Assembly: GCF_030272895.1 (NCBI RefSeq)
Contig: NZ_JALRNF010000026.1
Coordinates: 23,081-87,080 of the forward strand
Direction of reading: 5' to 3'
Length of the DNA stretch: 64,000 nt
From: Pseudomonas sp. BGr12
Lineage (GTDB): Bacteria > Pseudomonadota > Gammaproteobacteria > Pseudomonadales > Pseudomonadaceae
The notes beneath the pieces were generated by a model. It was not told where the DNA came from. It did no database searches and saw only the letters and a program-made list of their open reading frames with translations. Shown one piece after another: positions 45,372 through 52,238 of this stretch. Each line of letters begins with the position of its first letter. The stretch's first letter is position 1. Position numbers and translations under genes: made by a program.

Positions 45372-48300
45372 GCATGGCTCTCCAGCTTCAACGCATGGGC
45401 CGCCTTGCGGGCCTGGCTGCGTTCGACATAACGGCGGATCAGGACAAAGAACACCGGGGTCAGCAACAGGCCGAAGAAGGTCACCCCGATCATCCCGGAG
45501 AACACCGCCACACCCATGGCGTGACGCATTTCGGCACCGGCACCGGAAGAGAACACCAGCGGTACCACACCCATGATGAAGGCGATCGAGGTCATCAGGA
45601 TCGGCCGCAGGCGCAGGCGGCAGGCCTCCAGTACCGCCGCCAGCGGATCCAGGCCCTCGGCCTGTTTGTCCTTGGCGAACTCGACGATCAGGATCGCGTT
45701 CTTGCACGCCAGGCCCACCAGTACGATCAGGCCGATCTGGGTGAAGATGTTGTTGTCGCCCCCCGAGAGGATCACCCCGGTGATGGCCGACAGCAGGGTC
45801 ATCGGCACGATCAGGATCACCGCCAGCGGCAGGCTCCAGCTTTCGTACTGGGCGGCCAGCACCAGGAAGGCCAGCAGCACGCACAGCGGGAAGACGAACA
45901 GCGCGGTGTTGCCCGCCAGGATCTGCTGGTAGGTCAGCTCGGTCCATTCGAAGGTCATGCCGTTGGGCAGTTCTTCCTTGAGCAGCTTCTCGATAGCCTT
46001 CTCCGCCTGGCCGGAGCTGTAGCCCGGGGCTGCGGCGCCGTTGATCTCGGCGGTGATGAAGCCGTTGTAGTGCATCACCCGGTCAGGTCCCGAGGTGTCG
46101 CTGACCTTGATGAAGGTCGCCAGCGGAATCATCTCGCCCAGGTTGTTGCGCACCTTCAACTGGCCGATCTGCTCGGCTTCGAGGCGGAACTGCTGCTCGG
46201 CCTGGACGTTGACCTGGTAGGTGCGGCCAAAGCGGTTGAAGTCGTTGGCATACAGCGAGCCCAGGTAGATCTGCAGGGTGTCGAAGATGTCGTTGATGGC
46301 CACGCCGTGGGTCTTGGCTTTCTCCCGGTCGATGGCGGCATCGACCTGGGGCACGTTGACCTGGTAGCTGGTGAACAGCCCGGCCAGCTCCGGCACGTTG
46401 TGGCTCTTGGCGATGATGTTCTGGGTTTCCTTGTACAGCGCTTCGTAACCCAGGTTGCCACGGTCCTCGATCTGCAGGCGGAAGCCGCCGATGGTGCCCA
46501 ACCCCTGTACCGGCGGTGGCGGGAAGATCGCGATATAAGCGTCCTCGATCTCGGCGAACTGCGCGTTCAGCGCGGCGGCAATGGCGCCCGCCGACTGGCT
46601 CGGGTCCTTGCGCTCGTCGAACGGCTTGAGCGGGGTGAAAACGATGCCGCTATTCGGGCTGTTGGTGAAGCCGTTGATCGACAGGCCCGGGAAGGCCACA
46701 GAATCGGCCACGCCCGGTTGCTTGAGGGCGATCTCGCTCATCTTCTTCATCACCGCTTCGGTGCGGTCGAGGCTGGCGGCGTCCGGCAGTTGGGCGAAGG
46801 CCACCAGGTACTGCTTGTCCTGGGCCGGGACGAAACCGGTCGGGGTGGAGGAAAAGCCCAGCCAGGTCATGACAATCAGGCCGCCATAGACGAACAGGGC
46901 GATGCCGCTGCTGCGGATGACCCGGCCGACGGTGCCGACATAGCTGTGGCTGGCGCGGTCGAAGAAGCGGTTGAAGGGGCCGAACAACCAGCCGCCGAGC
47001 AGCCGCTCGAGCATGCGCGAGAAGCGGTCCTTCGGCGCATGGTGTTCCTGCAGCAGTACCGCGGCCAGGGCCGGCGACAGGGTCAGCGAGTTGAACGCCG
47101 AGATCACGGTGGAGATGGCGATGGTCAGGGCGAACTGCTTGTAGAACTGCCCGGTGAGGCCGGAGATGAACGCCGCCGGCACGAACACCGCGCACAGCAC
47201 CAGGGCGGTGGCGATGATCGGCCCGGTCACTTCGCCCATGGCTTTCTGCGTGGCCTCAAGGGGCTTCAAGCCCAGGCCGATATTACGTTCGACGTTCTCC
47301 ACCACGACGATGGCGTCGTCGACCACGATACCGATGGCCAGTACCAGGCCGAACAGCGACAGGGCGTTGAGCGAGAAGCCGAACAGGTGCATGACCGCGA
47401 AGGTACCGATCAGCGACACCGGTACGGCCACCAGCGGGATGATCGAGGCGCGCCAGGTCTGCAGGAACAGGATCACCACCAGCACGACCAGCACCAGGGC
47501 TTCGAACAGGGTGTGGACCACCGCTTCGATGGAGCCGCGCACGAACACGGTCGGATCATAGACGATGCTGTAGTCCATGCCTTCGGGGAAGTCCTTCTTC
47601 AGCTCGGCCATTTTCGCCCGCACTTCATCGGAGATCTCGATGGCGTTGGAGCCCGGGCGCTGGAAGATCGGGATGGCCACTGCCGGCTGGTTGTTCAGCA
47701 GCGAACGCAGGGCGTACTGGCTGGAGCCAAGCTCCACCCGGGCGATGTCCTTCAGGCGGGTGATTTCGCCGTCGGCCCCGGAACGGATGATGATGTTCTC
47801 GAACTCTTCCTCGCTGATCAGACGGCCCTGAGTGTTGATCGACAGCTGGAAGCTGGCGCTGCCGGGGGCGGGCGGTGCGCCCAGCTGGCCGGCGGCGACC
47901 TGGCGGTTCTGCTCGCGAATGGCGGCGACCACGTCGCTGGCGGTGAGGTTGCGCGAGGCGGTCTTGTTCGGGTCCAGCCAGACCCGCAGCGAGTAGTCGC
48001 CCATGCCGAACAGCTGCACGTCACCGACACCGCCCAGGCGTGCCAGCTCGTCCTTGATGTTGAGGATGGCGTAGTTGGACAGGTAGAGCATGTCGTAGCG
48101 GTTGTCCGGCGAGGTCAGGTGCACGACCATGGTCAGGTCGGGCGAGGCCTTGTCGACGGTGATACCGATACGGGTCACTTCCTCGGGGAGCTTGGGCTGG
48201 GTCCGGGTCACCCGGTTCTGCACCTGTACCTGGGCGTTGTCCAGGTCGGTGCCCAGGGCGAAGGTGATGGTCAGGGTCAGCTTGCCGTCGGCGGTGGACT

Positions 48301-48547
48301 GCGAGGACATGTAGAGCATGTTTTCCACCCCGGTGATGGCCTGCTCCAGGGGCGCGGCCACGGTTTCACCGATCACTTTCGGGTTGGCCCCGGGGAAGTT
48401 GGCGCGCACCACCACGGTGGGCGGCACCACTTCCGGGTATTCGCTGATCGGCAGCTGGAACAGCGAGATGCCGCCGGCGATCAGGATCAGCAGCGACAGC
48501 ACGGCGGCGAAGATCGGCCGGGTGATAAAAAACTTGGAAAAATTCAT
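45368..48547 (-). CDS. mexF: RND efflux transporter MexF
   Basis: This 1059-residue inner-membrane HAE1-RND pump has twelve membrane spans and two large periplasmic loops. The N-terminus is MNFSKFFITRPIFAAVLSLL. The proton-relay aspartates are in GIVVDDAIVVVENVERN in TM4. QYESWSLPLAVILIVPM and GLACKNAILIVEFAKD mark the C-terminal half. It is translationally coupled to oprN and 12 bp downstream of mexE. All residues I could check are intact. Confidence 0.96.
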   Translation of the reverse strand: MNFSKFFITRPIFAAVLSLLILIAGGISLFQLPISEYPEVVPPTVVVRANFPGANPKVIGETVAAPLEQAITGVENMLYMSSQSTADGKLTLTITFALGTDLDNAQVQVQNRVTRTQPKLPEEVTRIGITVDKASPDLTMVVHLTSPDNRYDMLYLSNYAILNIKDELARLGGVGDVQLFGMGDYSLRVWLDPNKTASRNLTASDVVAAIREQNRQVAAGQLGAPPAPGSASFQLSINTQGRLISEEEFENIIIRSGADGEITRLKDIARVELGSSQYALRSLLNNQPAVAIPIFQRPGSNAIEISDEVRAKMAELKKDFPEGMDYSIVYDPTVFVRGSIEAVVHTLFEALVLVVLVVILFLQTWRASIIPLVAVPVSLIGTFAVMHLFGFSLNALSLFGLVLAIGIVVDDAIVVVENVERNIGLGLKPLEATQKAMGEVTGPIIATALVLCAVFVPAAFISGLTGQFYKQFALTIAISTVISAFNSLTLSPALAAVLLQEHHAPKDRFSRMLERLLGGWLFGPFNRFFDRASHSYVGTVGRVIRSSGIALFVYGGLIVMTWLGFSSTPTGFVPAQDKQYLVAFAQLPDAASLDRTEAVMKKMSEIALKQPGVADSVAFPGLSINGFTNSPNSGIVFTPLKPFDERKDPSQSAGAIAAALNAQFAEIEDAYIAIFPPPPVQGLGTIGGFRLQIEDRGNLGYEALYKETQNIIAKSHNVPELAGLFTSYQVNVPQVDAAIDREKAKTHGVAINDIFDTLQIYLGSLYANDFNRFGRTYQVNVQAEQQFRLEAEQIGQLKVRNNLGEMIPLATFIKVSDTSGPDRVMHYNGFITAEINGAAAPGYSSGQAEKAIEKLLKEELPNGMTFEWTELTYQQILAGNTALFVFPLCVLLAFLVLAAQYESWSLPLAVILIVPMTLLSAITGVILSGGDNNIFTQIGLIVLVGLACKNAILIVEFAKDKQAEGLDPLAAVLEACRLRLRPILMTSIAFIMGVVPLVFSSGAGAEMRHAMGVAVFSGMIGVTFFGLLLTPVFFVLIRRYVERSQARKAAHALKLESHA

Positions 48548-48559
48548 CGGACGGATCCC

Positions 48560-49801
48560 TTAACCGCGCGGTGCCGAAGCACTGGCGAGTTTCACGTTGG
48601 CGGCGGCGACAGGCTTGCCCTGGCTGCTGGCCTCCAGCGCCTGGCGTTGCTGGGCGAGGGCGGCGATGGTCGCTTCACTGGCCATCGGCGTTTCCTGCGG
48701 GTCGACCGGCGAGCCTGGGCGCACCCGCTGCAGGCCCTTGACCACGATGCGATCATCCTTGCTCAGGCCGCTGCGCACGATGCGCAGGCCTTCGAGCTTG
48801 GGCCCCAGTTCCACGGCGCGGTAGGCGGCCTTGTTGTCCTTGTCCATGACCAGCACGAACTTCTTGCCAAGGTCGGTGCCCACCGCTTCGTCATTGATCA
48901 GCACCGCCGAGTAGGTGGCGCTGCCCACCAGCTTCAGACGCGCATACAGGCCCGGGGTGAACTGGCCGTCGGCGTTGTCGAACACTGCCCGGCCGCGGAT
49001 GGTGCCGGTCTTGGGGTTGACCTGGTTGTCGACGAAGTTCATCTGCCCCAGGTGCGGGTTGCCCTGCTCGTTGGACAGGCCCAGGTACACCGGGGTGCTC
49101 TGGCCGCGCTGGCCGTCGCGGGCCAGCTGGGTGTACTTGAGGTACACGCGCTCGTCGGCATCGAAGTAGGCGTAGACCTTGTCGGTGGAGACCACGCTGG
49201 TCAGCGGGGTGACATCGGCGGTGACGATGTTGCCGGCGGTGAACTGCGCCCGGCTGACCCGGCCGCTGATCGGTGCGGTGACCCGGGTAAAGCTCAGGTT
49301 CAGGCGCGCCAGGTCCAGCTGCGCCTGGATCGCCGCGACACCGGCGCGGGCTTCGGCCGCGGCGCTGCTGCGCGACTCGGCAAGCTCGGCCGAGATGGCA
49401 TTGCTGCTGCGCAGGCGTTCGCCACGGCTGGCTTCGTTTTCACTGCGGATGGCGGTGGCACGGGCTTGCTGCAGTTGCGCCTCAAGGCGCCGGACCTCGG
49501 CCTGGAAGGGGCGCGGGTCGATCTGGAACAGCACATCGCCTTTCTTGACCTGGGCGCCTTCGGTGAAGGCCACCTGATCGATCTGCCCCGAGACCCGTGG
49601 ACGCACCTCGACAGTTTCCGGCGCTTCCAGTCGGCCGGTGAACTCGTCCCACTCGTTGATCGGTTGTTCCAGTACCTTGGCCACGCTGACCTTGGCCGCT
49701 GCCGGCGCCTGCACGGCTTCCGGGGTGCGACCGCAGGCACTCATCACCAGCACTGCAAGTAAGGCCAGGGGGTAACGCAAGGGTTTGAGTGACTGTTCCA
49801 T
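48560..49801 (-). CDS. mexE: MexE periplasmic adaptor
   Basis: This is a 413-residue membrane-fusion protein, a lipoprotein with Cys23 in LVMSAC. Domains are: beta-barrel/lipoyl halves (PETVEVRPRVSGQIDQVAFTEGAQVKKGDVLFQIDPRPF), helical hairpin (about 100-165) and barrel (RVTAPISGRVSRAQFTAGN). ATG 49801 is used rather than an in-frame upstream ATG; GGGCGG precedes it by about 7 nt. It heads the mexE-mexF-oprN transcript. Upstream are a hairpin that contains this ribosome site and a MexT-box-like sequence. Confidence 0.94.
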   Translation of the reverse strand: MEQSLKPLRYPLALLAVLVMSACGRTPEAVQAPAAAKVSVAKVLEQPINEWDEFTGRLEAPETVEVRPRVSGQIDQVAFTEGAQVKKGDVLFQIDPRPFQAEVRRLEAQLQQARATAIRSENEASRGERLRSSNAISAELAESRSSAAAEARAGVAAIQAQLDLARLNLSFTRVTAPISGRVSRAQFTAGNIVTADVTPLTSVVSTDKVYAYFDADERVYLKYTQLARDGQRGQSTPVYLGLSNEQGNPHLGQMNFVDNQVNPKTGTIRGRAVFDNADGQFTPGLYARLKLVGSATYSAVLINDEAVGTDLGKKFVLVMDKDNKAAYRAVELGPKLEGLRIVRSGLSKDDRIVVKGLQRVRPGSPVDPQETPMASEATIAALAQQRQALEASSQGKPVAAANVKLASASAPRG

Positions 49802-49808
49802 GGTGTAT

Positions 49809-49833
49809 CCGCCCATTTATTGAGAATGGGCGG
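49809..49833 (-). promoter_or_regulatory. hairpin covering the mexE ribosome-binding site
   Basis: CCGCCCATT (49809-49817) and AATGGGCGG (49825-49833) are perfect complements with a 7-nt loop. On the minus strand the 3' arm contains GGGCGG, the mexE Shine-Dalgarno, which ends 7 nt before the ATG. The fold would hide the ribosome site. No T-run follows, so it does not look like a terminator. Confidence 0.55.
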
Positions 49834-49875
49834 ATTCTGCGTTTTGCAACTATCAACGACGAATCGAACGGGACG

Positions 49876-49899
49876 AAGGTTATTATCACCACGAATGAT
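49876..49899 (-). promoter_or_regulatory. candidate MexT box upstream of mexE
   Basis: On the minus strand: ATCA-N5-GGTGAT-N4-ACCTT, against the published MexT consensus ATCA-N5-GTCGAT-N4-ACYAT as I remember it. Spacing is exact and 12 of 15 fixed positions agree. It lies 75 bp upstream of the mexE ATG, a normal distance for a LysR activator site. Confidence 0.5.
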
Positions 49900-49902
49900 A
49901 GG

Positions 49903-49973
49903 TAGGAGCGGGCTTGTCCCGCGATGCGATGTGGCTGACATATCGCTATCGCGGGGCAAGCCCGCTCCCACAG
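49903..49973. repeat. REP pair upstream of mexE
   Basis: Two REP units (taggagcgggcttgtccc and gcggggcaagcccgctccca) in inverted orientation with a short central GCGAT/ATCGC stem. It lies between the lipoprotein gene and the candidate MexT box. Confidence 0.85.
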
Positions 49974-49983
49974 GGTGAACAAT

Positions 49984-50283
49984 CTAGTTCTTGCACTCGG
50001 CCAGCACTACCTTGCAGGTGCCTGGCGTCCCCCCGGAGCGCCCGGCATAACGAATGCAGTTGTTCATGGATTTCTGCCGCGCCGTCTGCAAGTTAGCGCC
50101 AAAGGCCAGGCCGCCTTCGCCGACCGTGGGCAAGGCCTTGGCATAGCAATTGGAACCGGTTTGCGCCGTCACGGTACGCGCCTTGGCCGCTTTGCTGGAA
50201 CAGCCGCCCGACAGCACCATGGCGACGGCGAGCAGCGACGGGACGATCAACGACCCCGGTCGGCGAATGGAGTGTGCGCTCAT
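49984..50283 (-). CDS. small predicted lipoprotein, unknown function
   Basis: This 99-residue product has an N-terminal signal with VAMVLSGGCSSK, a lipobox-like Cys at about 28. The mature part is Lys/Ala-rich with three more cysteines (SNCYAKALP, NNCIRYAG, GTCKVVLAEC), which may form disulphides in the periplasm. I do not recognise a family. ATG 50283 has GGGGAAAT upstream. The start of the next gene is far enough away that it is likely transcribed alone. Confidence 0.65.
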   Translation of the reverse strand: MSAHSIRRPGSLIVPSLLAVAMVLSGGCSSKAAKARTVTAQTGSNCYAKALPTVGEGGLAFGANLQTARQKSMNNCIRYAGRSGGTPGTCKVVLAECKN

Positions 50284-50350
50284 CCCGATTTCCCCTGGCA
50301 TTCAAGCGTGTGTGGCCCTGGCCATGTCAGTCTAGCCACTGCCGCCCGGC

Positions 50351-50806
50351 TCAGGCATCACCTCCGACCAGACGCCGGTGGCAATCCTCTGGCGCCAGGA
50401 CCTTGCCGGACTTCGAGCGTACCGTGAGGGTTTCGAGCGGTTGCGCCAGGTCGTTGTCCACCAGCACCGAATGGCGCTCGCCCTCGCTGAAGAGGAAGCG
50501 TTCGCCCCATTGGCGCATGCCGACCACGATGGGGAAGACCGAACGTCCCATCTCGGTCAGTACGTATTCCTTGTAGGCACTGCCGTCCGACGCCGGTTGA
50601 ACGACGAACACCCCCAACTCGACCAGAAGCTTGAGCCGTGTGGCGAGGATGTTCTTGGCCATGCCCAGGCGCTTGTGGAAGTCATTGAAGCGGCGAACAT
50701 CGTCGAATGCGTCGCGGATGATCAACATCACCCAGCGATCGCCGATGATCTCCAGCGCCCGCGCCACCGGGCATTCGCGCTGTGCCTGCTGTGTCTGTGC
50801 GCTCAT
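50351..50806 (-). CDS. HxlR-family transcriptional regulator
   Basis: This is a 151-residue winged-helix regulator. The family start CPVARALEIIGDRWVMLIIRDAF includes the conserved cysteine, which in redox-type HxlR proteins (QorR, HypR) can act as a sensor thiol. The HTH is RRFNDFHKRLGMAKNILATRLKLLVELG with the wing in YKEYVLTEMG. ATG 50806 has GGAG 4 nt before. It is divergent from an MFS exporter, and two repeat operators lie between them. It most likely represses the exporter and itself. Confidence 0.92.
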   Translation of the reverse strand: MSAQTQQAQRECPVARALEIIGDRWVMLIIRDAFDDVRRFNDFHKRLGMAKNILATRLKLLVELGVFVVQPASDGSAYKEYVLTEMGRSVFPIVVGMRQWGERFLFSEGERHSVLVDNDLAQPLETLTVRSKSGKVLAPEDCHRRLVGGDA

Positions 50807-50841
50807 GGCTCTCCTGCATCCACCCATGGAATTTCGACAAT

Positions 50842-50866
50842 GTGGTTGCAGATTAAAACCTCATTT
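50842..50866. promoter_or_regulatory. HxlR-type operator, copy 1
   Basis: A 25-bp sequence starting GTGGTTGCAG and ending AAAACCTCATTT. It matches copy 2 at 21 of 25 positions, starting 41 bp earlier. GGTT and AACC half-sites are in inverted order. Confidence 0.6.
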
Positions 50867-50882
50867 GCTAGAAATCAACGAA

Positions 50883-50907
50883 GTGGTTTCATTTTGAAAC
50901 CTCATTT
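50883..50907. promoter_or_regulatory. HxlR-type operator, copy 2
   Basis: This copy contains the perfect inverted repeat GGTTTCA-TTT-TGAAACC (50885-50901) followed by TCATTT. It ends 18 bp upstream of the MFS ATG, so binding would block the ribosome/promoter region of the exporter. Confidence 0.65.
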
Positions 50908-50924
50908 CCCGGGATGGAGTGTCG

Positions 50925-52157
50925 ATGACAATGAACAGCCATGCACCTGCCAGCAGCGACCTCGGCGCCAACCGGGCAGGGGCCTTGAGCCCTCGACTGA
51001 CGCTGCTCTTTGCCATCACCTGCGCCCTGGCCGTGGCCAATGTCTACTTCGCCCAACCCTTGCTGGCCTCCATGTCGGCCAGCCTTGCAGTGCCTGCCAG
51101 CCGCATCGGCGCGGTGGTCGGCGCGACCCAGGTCGGCTACGCCCTGGGGTTGCTGCTGGTGGTGCCGCTGGGTGATCTGTTCGAGCGCAAGCGGCTCATC
51201 CTCACGCAACTGCTGCTGTCGGCCCTGGCCCTGGGCGCAGTGGCCTTCGCCCAGTCCTGGAGCCTGCTGCTCGGGGCGCTGGTACTGGTCGGCCTGATGG
51301 CGGTGGTGGTGCAGGTGGTAGTGGCCTGTGCAGCCACCCTGGCAAGCCCCGAGCAGCGTGGCCAGGCGGTGGGAACCGTGACCAGTGGCGTGGTGCTGGG
51401 CATCCTGCTGGCGCGCCTGGTGTCCGGCGTGGTCGCCGACCTTGTTGGCTGGCGGGGCGTGTATCTGCTGTCGGCGGCCTTGATGGTGGCGATGGCGCTG
51501 GTGCTGTACCGCACCCTGCCGGCTGTGCAAACGCCGCGAGCGAGGGTCGGGTACTGGCAGTTGCTGGGCTCGGTGCTGCAGTTGTATCGCAGCGAACCCG
51601 TGCTGCGGGCCAGGGGCCTGCTGGCGTTGCTGATCTTCGCCGCCTTCAGCGTGCTTTGGACGTCGATGGTGCTGCCGCTGAGCGCACCGCCACTGTCGCT
51701 GTCGCATACCCAGGTCGGCCTGTTCGGCCTGGCCGGGGTGGCCGGAGCATTGGCCGCCGCCCGTGCCGGGCGCCTGGCCGATCAGGGGCATGCCCAGCGC
51801 ACCACCGGGGTCGCCCTGGCGCTGCTGACCCTGTCCTGGCTGCCGACGGCGTTCGGCGCGCAGTCGCTGCTGGCCATGGTGGTGGGCGTGGTGCTGCTGG
51901 ATTTTGCCGTGCAGGCGGTACACGTGACCAACCAGAGCCTGATCTTCGCGGCCCGGCCCGATGCCCAGAGTCGCCTGGTAGGTGCTTATATGGGGTTCTA
52001 CTCGGTGGGCAGCGGCCTGGGCGCAGTGGCCGCGACCTGTACCTACGCCCAGTGGGGCTGGACGGCGGTCTGTGTGCTGGGGGCGAGCCTGAGTGCCGTG
52101 GCCTTGCTGATCTGGGGGGATCAGGTGCGATCTGGCCGGCATATTCGCGCGGGCTGA
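50925..52157 (+). CDS. MFS transporter
   Basis: This 410-residue twelve-span major facilitator is probably an exporter (DHA1-like). Motif A GDLFERKRLIL lies after TM2, and TM1 contains ITCALAVANVYFAQPLLASM. ATG 50925 is chosen (GGAG 5 nt upstream); GTG 50919 and ATG 50931 are in frame. It is divergent from and probably controlled by the HxlR regulator, which suggests an inducible drug or electrophile efflux unit. Confidence 0.9.
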   Translation: MTMNSHAPASSDLGANRAGALSPRLTLLFAITCALAVANVYFAQPLLASMSASLAVPASRIGAVVGATQVGYALGLLLVVPLGDLFERKRLILTQLLLSALALGAVAFAQSWSLLLGALVLVGLMAVVVQVVVACAATLASPEQRGQAVGTVTSGVVLGILLARLVSGVVADLVGWRGVYLLSAALMVAMALVLYRTLPAVQTPRARVGYWQLLGSVLQLYRSEPVLRARGLLALLIFAAFSVLWTSMVLPLSAPPLSLSHTQVGLFGLAGVAGALAAARAGRLADQGHAQRTTGVALALLTLSWLPTAFGAQSLLAMVVGVVLLDFAVQAVHVTNQSLIFAARPDAQSRLVGAYMGFYSVGSGLGAVAATCTYAQWGWTAVCVLGASLSAVALLIWGDQVRSGRHIRAG

Positions 52158-52238
52158 TTACACTGTTGAAACCGCCACACAGGGAGTACCTGGAATGGGC
52201 TGCGTAATCGAGCGTTCGAAGGGCAGGACCAGACAGCC

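Noticed and set aside
45374..49762. 1462-codon open frame on the plus strand opposite mexEF-oprN
   Set aside because: Same cause: a shadow of three well-supported genes. Composition is low in complexity and has no domain.
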